Shown here: piece by piece, positions 34,416 through 45,999 of the stretch | Layout: each line of letters opens with the position of its first letter | Numbering within the stretch: the stretch's first letter is position 1 | From: Diphasiastrum complanatum | Taxonomy: Eukaryota > Streptophyta > Lycopodiopsida > Lycopodiales > Lycopodiaceae | Direction: 5' to 3' | Assembly (NCBI GenBank): GCA_029204225.1 | Contig: CM055104.1 | Span: forward strand, 53,278,020 to 53,342,019 | Length of the DNA stretch: 64,000 nucleotides | Program-made: the position numbers and the translations under genes | Notes under the pieces: generated by a model | Told to the model about the DNA's origin: nothing | Databases searched by the model: none | Seen by the model: only the letters and a program-made list of their open reading frames with translations

Positions 34416-34870
34416 TTGGAATATGAAAAGATTCATCTGTTTATAAAATAATTTTGTGAATAAATCATCGATATTGATTTGAGCTAGTTTCTTGCAATGA
34501 GTTTGATATTTTGATTATGAAACACATTTGTGAAATTGAAATTTCTTCCCCCAAAAGAAAGAATTGAATTCCTTGCACAATTCGGGTTTTTTTTGGCTTT
34601 TTTTTGGGCTGTTTTTGGGGGTGGAACTTAAAAACAAATAAAGAAATAAATTAATTAACGGTTCACTATGGTTCAGGGTCTCAAGCTTGGTGAACCATAC
34701 GGTTCACTCTATGGTTCATGAACCGTTAACGGTTCACCAATTCTATGATTGGAATATGAAAAGATTAATCTATGTGTATGAAATGATTTTGTGAATAAAT
34801 CAGTAATATTGATTTGAGCTAGTTTCTTGCAATGAGTTTGATATTTTGATTATGAAACACATTTGTGTAT
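34213..34870. repeat. Tandem duplication, about 336-bp period, covering the right end of the GAACCGT element
   Basis: CCCCAAAAGAAAGAA starts both units (about 34215 and 34551). Both hold the right terminus (GGTTCACCAATT) and about 120 bp of non-element flank (TATGATTGGAATATGAAAAG ... GAAACACATTTGTG). Because flank and terminus were copied together, this is segmental duplication and not transposition. Confidence 0.85.
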
Positions 34871-36440
34871 TGACATTTGAATTTGGCAAGTAGGTTTGAT
34901 AAGTTAAAGTAATTTATAAAGAATGTGGCTTTAGTTTGTGAGTTCGATGGTTTTTTGATGATATTATGTTTGAAATGAATGATTTTTTGGTGACTTTTTA
35001 TTTTATAGTAGAAGTATATTGGAGAGCGATCAAAGCAATATGCTTAAGTTGAATTAGAATGACATTCATGATTATTGCAATTTGTCCTTATGTGGTCAAA
35101 TTGTGAGCTATATAGAGTTGTCGGTTCTTTGAAAAGTAGTTGTAGTCTATGTTTGGACATGAAATTTTGAGGTTTTTGAGTAGTTGAACTGGGCTTTAAC
35201 ATACAATATTTAAGTTGCTTAATATAGTTGTTTTGTGGGTAATGTTTGGATGGAGGATGTTGTGGATAATTTGTAGTAGTGATTTAATGGTTTTTTTTTT
35301 AATGCTTGTACATAGCTAGTATGTGCTAATAACATACCTTTTGAATTGAATGCGAGTTTGTCCATTGTTAATCCTTTACTTTTATGGTTTTATCACTTCC
35401 TCTCAACAATACAATACGAACATTTTCATTCATCATCACAAGTTTGGAAAATGAATGAACATTTCTTTTTTAGAAAAAAGAACAATCTAAATTGTTGGAA
35501 CCATTATCGATCAACATCAAATGCAAATCAAACATTGGTGATTATATTTTATGAAAAAAAATTTACCACTTGATTTTGTCTTGTTGAATATGTCACACAT
35601 TATGTTGACAATGAAAACCAAGTAAAAAAGATAACCATTCTTCAAATGATTTGATTTGTCAATTATAATATTCACAAAGATCCATAAAATTGTTACAAAA
35701 AACATTAATTTTTATCTGTACCATTGTTGGATTTGAGCAAAATTTGAGAACAAACAATCAATCGTCATGTGATGCTTATTACCAAACATAGAATTATATC
35801 TGGGATAGATTGTTGTGTTTCTTGATTCAATAGTTATTGATATTCTTTTGTTTGTATGTATTTTTCAAGTGATAGAGGATGATATTGTTCGATATTTGTG
35901 ATTGTTGTTGGAGTTGCTTAAACTTTTTAACATTTGTGGCAAGTAATGAAATTGGTTTATTAGTGAATGTAGATTTCGTTTCATTGTTTTTGTCCATATG
36001 GATCAATTTAATTTTTTATCCATGATGAGATATGTGTTTTAATAGTGAGTGTTGTTTTTTTTTCTAGAGTTTTTTCTTAACTTTGATGACAATATTGGTG
36101 TATCATGATGGCTTTCATTGTTCTGTTAAATTGACACATCAAATTTTCTTGAATTTTTGTTTTTATATTAGAGTCATAATGATGAACTAGTAACTTATTA
36201 TTCGTGCATTATAGAAATCAAAACCAACAGAGCTATCACTTTGTATTGGGCATTGACTGTTGTTGCTACCAATAAGTTCTGTATATGTATCAAGTAATAT
36301 GATTTCTTTGTATTATTTTTTGAAAGTTGTGTTTTTGTTGTAGGATTCGATTATGTGTGATGATTTATAAAAAATGAAAAGACCTCGAAAATATCATAGT
36401 TGACTTGATGAATCGAATAAATATTAAATCTATAGTCTTT
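34871..36440. other. AT-rich DNA with no recognisable feature
   Basis: Very AT-rich, no ORF with a motif, no LTR or TIR end recognised. Confidence 0.5.
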
Positions 36441-36444
36441 TGTT

Positions 36445-36744
36445 TCATGACAATGATTAAGTGAAGATATCAACTACGCATTCCCTTCAAGAAATATGTT
36501 GAAGCTCCACCTTCTTTGCCAAGATTTGATCTCTCACAAAGTGCTGTGGAACTTCAATGTGCTTGCTCCTTGCATGAAAAATCGAGTTGTTAGATAACCT
36601 TGCATGATTAAGAGCAATTAGAACTCACCATATGGTTTTAGCAATTAGAAGGTTCTTAATCATGTAGCACCACAAAAAATAGTTTGTGCCATTCAGCCTA
36701 TCTTCATTAAATAAAGAACTGGTGGACTCCGATTCTTTAGCCAT
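36445..36744 (-). pseudogene. Copia remnant: Gag N-terminus fused to RNase H C-terminus, minus strand
   Basis: Reading from the ATG at 36744 downward: FNEDRLNGTNYFLWCYMIKN and LLIAKTIW are the copia gag N-terminal signature. It then switches within about 25 bp to LSNNSIFHARSKHIEVPQHF, ILAKKVELQHIS and VDIFT, the end of copia RNase H. A deletion of roughly the whole element between the two has joined first and last coding parts. Confidence 0.85.
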
Positions 36745-37355
36745 AATAGAAAAATCAGCTTGTAGTAGATAGGAAAACGATTTTCCAAGACAAAATCTAC
36801 TCAATGGGCATCAATCATAAAGCTGAAAATATGAGCACAATTGATTGCAATACTCCACATGCAATTTGCTCAAAGAATAATGAAATGGGTGGTTGATTTT
36901 TGCGCAAAAAAATAGAATGTTGACAAATAGGTAGACTTCGAATGAAGCCAACACTAAAACCAGATTTGTGGCCGAAAATGAGTGCACATTACATGCACGT
37001 ATAGGGCTGATGGTAGTGCCCTCCTGCAAGCTCACCAACAAGAAAATTTCAGCAAGAAATGTGTCAAAAATACATGTATCTTCTTTTGTAGATGGGCACC
37101 CTCTTACAAAGAAGTGGATATGAAAATTTCAGCTTGTATTTGATTCAAAAACACATGCAAACGACTTGAGCATGGGCACCCTACGGCAAGCCCTCAAAAT
37201 AGTGGAGGTGTCCTCCTTTTTTTTGCAAAAAAACTATTAGAATACGAACAGATTCTTCACTTGCAAAAATCAGCCACTTGCTGATTTTTTGCTACCAAAA
37301 TAGAAGAAGATAGCTTCTTGTAGGCTGCCCTCCTGTAAGCAATCTGAACACCTTG

Positions 37356-37880
37356 TGGCTCTGATAACATGATAGAAGCCTAACGATCCAGGATCTTAAC
37401 TATTCAATCACACAAAATATTTTCAAAAGAAAGAGAGAGATGGCGGGTAACCCTCTTGTAAAAACTCATGCCAAGGAGAATAGTAATGATGCTTACAAAA
37501 GTGTTTGATACAAAAGAGATGCACACATACACATAGTCTTTTAAAATAACTATCTAACTTTTTGACTATTGATTATCCAACTTCATAACTATTGACTATC
37601 CAATTTCATGACCATTGACTATCCAATTTCTATGACTATCTAACTTTCTATAAGTTACATAGAAAAAATAAGGTATCACCAGATGTCAAGTTGGAGTACC
37701 TAATGTCACAATTAGGCCTAGTGGACCCACGAGTCCCTACCAGGTAAAGTTCATAATAACTTAGCTAACTCTAAGCTAAGTAGGCTTAATAGAGATAAAT
37801 AACCATGGTTACACAACTCTCGACTTTTTGGGTCAAAGTAATCTATGACAATACATCATTTCCATTTTCTAAAATCTAAT
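37356..37880 (-). repeat. Copia 5' LTR (minus strand) with primer site
   Basis: The primer site on the minus strand is TGTTATCAGAGCCA (plus 37356-37369), one change from TGGTATCAGAGCC. The LTR starts at plus 37370 (TGATAGAAGCC) and runs to about 37880. Its rc contains CTTTGACCCAAAA...GTGTAACCATGG and GACTCGTGGGTCC, which also occur in the solo LTR at 50140-50649, so the two belong to one family. Confidence 0.75.
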
Positions 37881-39289
37881 AGATTATTCCGGGACGAAGT
37901 TAATTGGTAAAATGATCAATGTGAGGTGGATTCACCAGAAATTGATGGTTTTAGATTATATTGCTTGTAAGACGCATGATTAGTGAATCATCAAGATTCA
38001 TCAGTTAAAATTATGTGCATTGGATATACAGTGTTTTTCGGATAGAGTATTCCTTAGTTAAGGAATAGACTCAGCTCATTAGTGATTGTATTCTAGAGTG
38101 CTCAATTGGATAACGAATTATAATGAATCCGAGAATAATAATTGAATTGATATTCAGCAGGACTGTGGATAACTAGATTTGATTTTAGACAATAATCTAG
38201 AGTTTTTGTGGTTGAAAATGATTGTCATTATTATTTTTGGATGCTTTCTGTCTTTAATTACCAGTGGCATATAGAACTTGAATATCTAGCACTTATGTTA
38301 GATAATCCTGTTTGGAGAATGTTTCTAAAATCCAATATTTTCTTGGTATAAAAGATTTTGGAATGATTATTACTTTTCCTGAGTGATGTTGGACTCCAGT
38401 ATCCTTAAATGATTATGGATTTGGATTCTAGAGAGTTATGATTGATGAATCATATGAATCTAAATATTTATGATTGACGGATCATAAATAGATTCTTGAT
38501 TGTTGCTAGGGAATCATAAGGAATTGTGATGATTCTTAAGCGTGACAATTAATTCTTAATCTATTAATTGAGTAAGAATTCGAATCAGTGTTTTGAATCT
38601 CTTTACTCCAGTATTTTTATTGAGAGCTTATGAATTTCACAGACATTCTCACAAGATAAGTTATTTTTGTGGAGAATTTAATTAGTCTAGTGGATGCTAT
38701 TATGCTACAAGTTATGGTTTGCAGATGCTGGAGTACAATTTTTCTTTTGATTAAATCTCCATATATCATAGGAGACAGACAAATCTATTAAGTTGAATGG
38801 GTGCTATTTTCTTGCATTTGATGCTAGAAGCAAGAGCATTTAACTCAAAAGAGTATCTAGGATACTCAGAGTTGAGTTTTAATCATTCTATATCTTAATG
38901 ATTCTCCTAAAGATTTTAGTTGAATGAATTATTATATTTTGGAATTATGGAGTGTACCTGGAAGCTTTATGAATTGTCTGCAGAGTTTGTGGATAATTTA
39001 AGACTGTAATTATTATTATTATTTTTTAACTTTAATTTCCTAAGTTAGGTAATATTTCACTCAGAATTTTATATGTGTTTTACATGAAGGTGATGTTATT
39101 AATTTGTGGTGAATGTAATTCAGATGAAAAATTTATCACTTAGTGTACTTTCCAAATCTGAGTTTGTACTCTAGAGTAGAGATTAACGATTTAAAAATAG
39201 GTTTTATCTTTGAGTACTTGTTTGATATGAAAGTCAGACTAAGGTTTCCATTGTGTTTGTCTTGTAAGCAGGATCTTGAGTTGTCTCTT
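37881..39289. other. No gene recognised; AT-rich with GATTCATAA words
   Basis: Contains clustered GATTCTAG, GATGAATCAT and GACGGATCATAA words (38370-38600), perhaps an eroded TIR element. No coding potential. Confidence 0.4.
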
Positions 39290-39420
39290 ATAATGCGGTT
39301 GTGACCGCACTGCAATATCACACTCAAGACCGCATTTTGCATTTTGCGAAAAAATGCGATATTATCCAGACTGCATTTTTCGCGTTTTAAACCGGTGCGT
39401 GAACGGGCACTACAAGCAAC
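39290..39420. repeat. Palindrome-rich block of GCGGT/ACCGC and AATGCG words
   Basis: AATGCGGTTGTGACCGCACTG, then ACCGCATTTTGCATTTTGCG, AAAAAATGCGATATTATC and CATTTTTCGCG occur within 120 bp. It resembles the subterminal arrays at 1-2600 but only one end is identified. Its right part begins the dispersed repeat 39366-39856. Confidence 0.45.
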
Positions 39421-39856
39421 AGATTATGTGGAAAGCACGGAGGACAACGACATGCAACCATAATTAGTTAGAACTAACATAAGATATTCTTTTTTTTTTT
39501 TATGGATTAGATTAATCATCTCTTCGTTGTTTTATATATATGATCAACGAGAGAGAGAGAGAGAACAAAGATGCGTGCAAGGCATCAGATAGAGCTAATA
39601 TACGTGTTACTAGTTACTCGTAAGAGAACGTATCTCTCTTGCGATTGTGCTCAAAGTTTTGTTGTAAAATTTAATTTTTGATAATAGATGATTTTCGCAT
39701 TCTGCCCGACGTGGTGCAATTTGTGAATTCTATGATGTTTGCTTACAATAGTTACAAGTTCCGCTGTTTTTCAGTTGTTGAATGCTGTTAAATATTGTCT
39801 ACTGTTTGTTATTCAATGTCAGAATTGTAGTGTCAGACTGTAGCTTGGAAGAGGTT
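39366..39856 (+). repeat. Dispersed repeat copy 1, probable gypsy LTR
   Basis: Homologous to 48795-49302 in the same orientation over about 490 bp, with blocks GTGGAAAGCACRGAGGACA, AACCATAATTAGTTAGAA, TGATCAACGAGAGAGAGA, GCATCAGATAGAGCTA, TTACTAGTTACT and GTAGCTTGGAAGAGG. A TATATATATGATC promoter-like stretch lies inside. In the second copy gag-like coding follows directly, which supports an LTR or leader identity. Confidence 0.65.
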
Positions 39857-40162
39857 TTAAAAGATGTGAACAATGACGAAATGAAAATACCACTTGTTTG
39901 TACGGAATTGCTGATGCACGCATTTGTGTGAACGAAGAATCCACATTAATTTGATTCCAAAACAAAATACATATGAATTGAAATCCTTGGATTGAAAAAT
40001 AATAATAATCAAGTATTGAAATTGTTGGGTTGGAAAAAAAATAGATCCGATCTGATCAGTCGAAAACATTCGATCTGTCATATTTTTTTACCCATACCAC
40101 ATTTTTCAACCCTCTTGTAGCAAGCCTAAAGTGAAGATGGATTATTTTTCAATTTCAACAAG

Positions 40163-41460
40163 ATGTCATGTACTCCTTTTGTCAAGGACTCCTACAAAAC
40201 GACCAAGATTCTGGAGTTAGTACATTCTGACATACGTGGACCTTTCAATGTAATCTCAGTAGGAGGCTCGAAATATTATATTACCTTTATTGATGATTAC
40301 AATAAGTTTGTCAGAGTCTACTTTATTCACAATAAATCAGAAGCGTTTGACAAGTTCACAGAGTATGTGAATTGGACAAAAAGATGGACTGGAAATAAAG
40401 TGAAGTAGATCAAAACAGATCGAGGTGGAGAATACATCTCAAACCGATTCACTGACTTTTGCAATGATTTTGAAATCATTCACAGAAGAACTACATCTTA
40501 CACACCACAGCACAACGGTGTTGCAGAAAGAAAGAACAAGACTCTAATGGAAGATGCTGATGCATGATGGCCTATTCGAAGGCTCCAAGAGTGTTGTGGG
40601 CTGAAGCAGTAGCTACAGCTGCTTACATTTAGAACAGGACAGGAAAATCTAGTGTTCCTCACATGACACCACACAAATTATGGTGGGGTAGAAAACCCAA
40701 TCTGACTCACATTCGAATCTTTGGTTGTGCAGCATATGCACATATTCCTGACAAGCTTCGAAAGAAGCTTGAGGAGAAAGCAAAACAAGGATATCTTATA
40801 GAATATGACAATCATTCGTCATACTACAGAGTCTATATGCCAAAGACAAACACAGTGAAGACAGTCAGAGATGTCAAATTTGATGAGAGTAGAACAATGG
40901 CCAATGATGATTCTGTCAGTTATGAAGTCCTTGGAAGACAGTACTATGATCTACCAATTGTGACAGAGGGAGCAGAGCATGAACACTCAGACGAAGATGT
41001 TTGAGTCACATCTCATTTGAGTGATGAATCAGACGAAGAAAGATTTGCAAGCCAGCCTACTGCTACAATATATGTAAACCACGATGGTTCCAGACCTAGC
41101 AGAGCAGATAAAGACAAGAGCATTGCAGTTCCAGGAGGATCTCCTAGAAGATTGACAAGAGAACAAAAAGTGCCAGCAAGATTTGTGCCAGGCAGCACAA
41201 CTTCTACGTCAAAAGAGTTTTGTGGATTCCGTGGAGAACCACAGACATTTGAGGAAACAATTTAATAGCTCATTCCAATGTTTATGTAAGAATTACAAAT
41301 GGGAAGATCATCATTGTAGTTGTATGTGTGGATGACACTCTAATACTCTATAGGAGTGAGGAGCTTATTGTTGAGGTGAAGTATGATATCTTGAAACACT
41401 TTGAGATTGCAGACTAGGAGAAGCCAGATGTTATTTTGGCTTACAGATCGATAGGGACTA
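40163..41460 (+). pseudogene. Copia element C: integrase core and tail joined to an RT fragment
   Basis: Integrase: ELVHSDIRGPFNV (first Asp), KTDRGGEYIS (second Asp) after a stop at 40407, and NGVAERKNKTLMED (Glu). Then MTPHKLWWGRKPNLTHIRIF with the C-terminal GYLIEYDNHSSYYRVYMPKT and an Asp/Glu-rich linker to 41265. About 150 codons of RT are missing at 41265. The palm resumes as VCVDDTLILYRSEEL and KHFEI, ending near 41460. Confidence 0.9.
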
Positions 41461-41535
41461 TGAGATCGACTCTATCTAAGCGTATACATCAGGAATAAGA
41501 GAATGACGCCTAAAAACGTGCCATTAGATTTCTTC

Positions 41536-41550
41536 AGTGGTATCAGAGTT
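41536..41550 (+). other. Copia B primer binding site, tRNA-Met
   Basis: TGGTATCAGAGTTTGG preceded by ATTTCTTCAG. The LTR that should precede it is lost or truncated, because copia C RT sequence ends only about 70 bp upstream. Confidence 0.75.
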
Positions 41551-41559
41551 TGGTTATTT

Positions 41560-42470
41560 AAAACTAAGGCTTCAATCAGCAGCATCCAATCGAAGATTTG
41601 CATAGTTCTTGAGGCAGACGTGTCAAATTATTTAGTCTAGAAAGTGAAAACTTCTCTCATCTTGAGAGGAGAAGCTTTATGGCCCTGGGTAGACGGGATT
41701 TAAGAAATGCTTGCCAGCACAGGCAAAGTACTTCGTGAATGGAAGGAAAAAATGACAAAGCATTAGCTGTCATATCATCTTCAATAGAAGATAGCATCAC
41801 TCTTGATCTCACATGTATCTTTGATGCTAGAGAAATGTGGGATGCACTGCTAGCAAGGTTTCAAACCAAGTCACGTAACCAGATCATGCACTTGGAAGCC
41901 CAACTTATCTATCTACGATGGGATGACAAGGATCTCACAACTTTCATCAGGAAGATGAAGAATTTGTTCCTCTCCTTATACAATGCTGGAATAGAACATG
42001 TTGTTTGACAAGAGAAGCAGCTCACATACCTTTTGCGTGCTCTATCAAGATCGTTCCAGATCACACAAACTCTACTAGCCAAAGATCCTGACATGACTCT
42101 TGAAAATGCTATAATTGAGATCAAAGAAGAAGTAGAGGCTCGTGAGCACTATGATGACAAGAACGAGTCAGATCAAGCTCTCTACAACAACAAAGAGGGA
42201 CAAAAAAAAAAGTCTCAGCCTAAGAGGTAGTCAGATTAGAGACAATAACAGAGTCAGCAGAAAGAGGGAGATTAGGAAGGCAGATGGAAAGGAAGGAGCA
42301 AGCACAAACAACAAGGTGGTGAGAAGAAATCTTGCATACGATGTAGACGCGATGGTCACACAGTTGCAACATGCTGGCTAAATTTCAAAATAGAGTGCAT
42401 TCATTGTCACAAGAAGGGTCATGCAGCCGTGGACTGCTATCAGAATTCAAGAAACAAGAAAACACAAAGT
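41560..42470 (+). pseudogene. Copia B Gag
   Basis: Broken into frames: LVWKVKTSLI-like N-part (stop-containing), 41739-42008 with TCIFDAREMWDALLARFQTK and MKNLFLSLYNAGIEHVV, then 42033-42230 with EIKEEVEAREHYDDKNESDQ. Two good CCHC knuckles follow: CIRCRRDGHTVATC (about 42332) and CIHCHKKGHAAVDC (about 42395). Several stops and shifts. Confidence 0.88.
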
Positions 42471-43395
42471 AGAAGGGAGAACTCCAAAAGCTCATCTTAC
42501 GTGAAGACGTCCTATACATGCCTACACTTCAGAAAGATCTGCTATCTATAGCAAACATCGTAGATGCAGGTACGTCTATCACGTTCATAGGTGACTCATG
42601 TACAATGGTTGAATCTAGAACCACTCATCTTATTACTTGAAGGCAAGCGCAAGGGCAAAGCAAGCTCATCAGATTCATGAGACAATGGACACCTATGGCA
42701 TAGGAGATTGTGTCGTACGAATACAATAACTTTGTACAACGCTAGCCAGAATGGAGTGTTCACAGATGTTAGCATCAAGGATGCAACAGGTCTGAAGTCT
42801 TGTGACGCATGCCAAAGGCAAGATGCCATGTACACCTTTTATCAGGGACTCATTCAGGACTGAAGAACTCCTGGAGTTATTACACTCGGTGTGGACCCTT
42901 TGATGTAGTCTCTTTGGGAGGTTCAAGATATTATATCACCTTCATTGATGACTTCAGCAAGTTTGCAGCCGTGTACTTCATTTATAACAAGTCAGAAGCA
43001 CTAGACAAATCTACAGAATTGGTAAATTGGACTGAGAAATGGACTGACAAGAAAGTCAAACAACTAAGAACAGACAAAGGTGAAGAGCACGTCTCCAAAC
43101 GACATTTCTGACAAGAAAGTCAAACAACTAAGGACAGACAAAGGTGAAGAGCACGTCTCCAAATGATTTGCACATTTATGTACCATCCTTCATTTGAAGG
43201 GAACAACATATACATCACAACATAATGGTGTTGTAGAGAGGAGAAATCTGACTCTCATGGAAGCTGCGAGATGCATGATGGCCTGTTCAAAGACATCAAA
43301 ATGGCTATGGGCTGAGGCAATAGCTACAACCAACTACCTACAAAATAGGATAGGGAAACCTGACATTCCCTATTCTACTCCACCTTGGCAAAAAT
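42471..43395 (+). pseudogene. Copia B protease remnant and integrase N-terminal/core part
   Basis: The protease active site is deleted; only its tail remains (VLYMPTLQKDLLSIANIV at about 42509). GAG-pre-integrase remnant: HLWHRRL and SCDACQR. Integrase: LLHS is followed directly by VW, so the first catalytic Asp is lost by a small deletion; GGSRYYITFIDDFSKFAAVY; TDKGEEHVSK (second Asp) is duplicated by a 64-bp tandem repeat; NGVVERRNLTLMEAARCMM (Glu). The frame breaks where copia D sequence starts at about 43396. Confidence 0.88.
43046..43173. repeat. 64-bp tandem duplication inside copia B integrase
   Basis: GACAAGAAAGTCAAACAACT starts at 43046 and again at 43110. The units run through the TDKGEEHVSK codons and differ at three or four bases. 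Since 64 is not a multiple of three, the duplication shifts the frame. Confidence 0.95.
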
Positions 43396-43898
43396 CTAGC
43401 TTGGCAATTTTATGACCTTTATGTTTGAAAGTACATTTCACATGTGTGGAGGATGTTCCCACATGTGTAAAATAGTTTATCATAGCTTTAGGGGTCTTCT
43501 AAGTTTTTAGGACAAGCTTCTTTGTGTAGAGTTATGATAGGGCCAAAAATTGGCATAGATGGCAAATTGGCAATGTCCACATGTAATGCCTTTATTGAGC
43601 CAAAAGTGAATCATGATGTAATCTCGAGCTGGATAGGCATATGAATAGGGTCTTGACACTTGTGACAAGGTAATTTGATGAGTGATGGAGTCAAAAGTCG
43701 GTTTTGACCAAGGGGTCCAATAGGATTAAGGAGGTGATCATTAGAGGTCCAATAGAATTAAGGAGACTATGATTAGGGGTCCAATAGAATTGAAAAGGCT
43801 ATGATTAGGGGTCCAATAGCATGCAAGGAGGGATCTCCACAAACTCTATATGTACTTCTCCTTATGATCATTATGTAAGTTGAGTTTTTGAGTCAAAC
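43396..43898 (+). repeat. LTR of copia D, inserted in copia B, with 32-bp minisatellite
   Basis: It interrupts copia B integrase after KPDIPYSTPP. It holds CACATGTGTGGAGGATG and CACATGTGTAAAA, a motif pair also found at about 55935. At 43712-43830 a 32-bp unit GGGTCCAATAGAATTRARRA repeats with TCC at 43716, 43748, 43780 and 43812. It ends just before the tRNA-Met primer site TGGTATCAGAGCC at about 43900. Confidence 0.7.
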
Positions 43899-44614
43899 TT
43901 TTGGTATCAGAGCCTACCTAAGTATTTGATGCTTGTTTCATCCAAAGTTCCAAAGATTTCTTGAAAATCTAGATCGGACTAGTTTGCATCTCCCATGCTA
44001 TCTCAAGCAAAATTGAATCAAAAGGGTTTATAATCATAATTATTGAATCATTTCAGGTACTGTACGGAATTCAGTGCTCAAGCATGTGTGAAGTACATCC
44101 AAGTTCATTTGGAAGGTTCTCTTCCATGTGTGATCCAAAATTGGTGCTTGATAGCTAGTTTTAAAGCTATTTGAGTCTAGTTTGTGTAGCAATTGACTTC
44201 ATAGTGATTGGATCTCCCAATCATGATTCCTCTCAATATTCTACTTCAAAGAAGAAGAAAAAAGATGTTAAGTGCTTCTTTTGTGGCAGAAAAGGTCACT
44301 ATGCCACCAATTGCTTCAAGAAAAAGAATCAATTTAAGCAAGCCAACATCTCTCATGAGAAAGAAGACCTTATTGCAAGTGATGGAGAATGCTCACTTAT
44401 GGCATCAAAATTCTTCTCTTCCACCTTCAAGATGGATGACTCTTGGTATATTGATAGTGGAGCATCTTCACATATGTGTAGCTCCAAGGATTCCTTTTCA
44501 ACTATTATGCCTTATGGAGGAATCAAGAAGTCCATATTTATTGCAAGTAATCAAGAGTGCAAAATTGAAGGAGTGGGGACTATTCTCTTGAAACTTGCAT
44601 CATTAAAAATTCTA
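43899..44614 (+). pseudogene. Copia D: primer site, zinc knuckle of Gag and protease
   Basis: Primer site TTTTGGTATCAGAGCCTACC. Most of gag is absent. From about 44171: KKKKKDVKCFFCGRKGHYAT with the knuckle CFFCGRKGHYATNC, an acidic spacer, then protease DSWYIDSGASSHMCSSKDSF with an intact DSG. The element stops at about 44614, where copia B integrase resumes, so D is a 5' fragment. Confidence 0.85.
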
Positions 44615-45060
44615 TCTTTGGGTGTGCAGATTATGCACTCATACCTTGAGATCAGAAAAGAAAGAAGATGAAAAAGTTGAGCAGGGTTTCCTTGTAGGCT
44701 ATGATGTACATTCCTCATACTATAGGATCTACATGCCTAAGACCAGGGAAATCAAAACTGTCAGAGATGTAAAATTTGATGAAACAAGATCTATGCCTGA
44801 CGGAGATCCAGTTGGCTATGAGATTCTTAGCAAGATGTACTATGATATGCCCAAACAAACAGAGGGAGCAGACCATGAACATCTGGATCATGATGTTCAT
44901 ATGCCAAGTGAAATGAGTGACAGTTCAGACGATGAACAGACACGGAGCAGCCTGTGTCTAAAACGTCCAAAACCCACCATGGTCATGCAGACAACCAGAA
45001 GGACAAAGGCAAAGCAGTTGAGCTACCTGCATAACCTCTGAGAAGGTCTATAAAAAAAAG
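44615..45060 (+). pseudogene. Copia B integrase C-terminal part, resumed after the insertion
   Basis: IFGCADYALIP, an in-frame stop, then EQGFLVGYDVHSSYYRIYMP, KTVRDVKFDETRSMP and TEGADHEHLDHDVHMPSE. It is collinear with 40720-41010 of copia C, which shows it is the continuation of the integrase broken at 43395. Confidence 0.85.
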
Positions 45061-45999
45061 AAGACCACATGTCAGATATGGAGTAGACAACTCAACTTCT
45101 ATAATAGAAGAGTTTTGTGGATTCGGTGGTGAACCACAAATTTATGAGGAAGCTATTGATAGTCCAAACAAGGACAAGTGGATAAAAGCCATGGAAGAAG
45201 AAATAAACTCCATGGAGTAGAACAAGGTGTGGACACTTAAACCCATACCAGACAACAAGAAGTCTGTCAAATACAAATGGACCTACAAATACAAGTATGG
45301 ACCAAATGGCAAGGTGTCAAGATACAAAGCCAGGCTAGTTGCAAAAGGCTTTTCATAGAAATATGGAGTTGATGACACTGAAACCTTTTCTCCTATTGTC
45401 AAGCATACATCTATATGTCTATTGATTGGATATGCAGCAGCCTACAGTATGAAGATCCACATTGTAGATGAGAAGACAATTTTCCTGCATGGGGATTTCA
45501 AAGAAGAAGTCTATTTGGATCAACCACCAGGATTTACCTGTAAATCATTTACCAATTATGTCTGTCGAATGCATAAAAGCATTTATGGACTGAAACAGTC
45601 TGCCAAGTAGTGGTACAAGAAAAAAGATCATGATCTCAGATCCTTGGGTTTCCAATATTTGATGGCTGATTATAATGTCTATGTGAAAGTCATAGATGGA
45701 AAAATCATCATCATCTATGTAGATGAAACACTGATATTGTCAAGAAGCAATAAGCTGATTGCACAAGTGAAGGAAGATATTTTCAAGCACTTCGAAATAT
45801 CAAACCTAAGAGAAAAAAGATGCTACCTGGGATTACAGATTGAAAGAGACCTTGAGAGTGGTAGGCTATATATATCTACACCAATTAAGGTACACTCAAA
45901 AAATCATTGATGATTTCCAAATGACAGATTGCAAAGGAGTAAATACTCCAGTGGTGCCTAGTACAATTCTGACCAACGAGGATTGTCCCAAAAACCAAG
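45061..45999 (+). pseudogene. Copia B reverse transcriptase
   Basis: EEFCGFGGEPQIYEEAI, KWIKAMEEEINSME, VWTLKPIPDNKKSVKYKWTY, RLVAKGFS-stop, IHIVDEKTIFLHGDFKEEVY (motif A Asp kept), DQPPGFTCKS, CRMHKSIYGLKQSAK-stop. The YVDD box reads IIIIYVDETLILSRS at about 45706-45750: the second catalytic Asp is Glu. Then ISNLREKRCYLGLQIERDLE. At least three stops. Confidence 0.9.

Noticed and set aside
35346-35573. 75-residue plus-strand ORF
   Set aside because: AT-rich, no motif, no support from splice signals or repeats.
42142-42381. Arg/Ser-rich ORF and its minus-strand homologue at 31261-31524
   Set aside because: Both are alternative-frame readings of the copia gag zinc-knuckle region.
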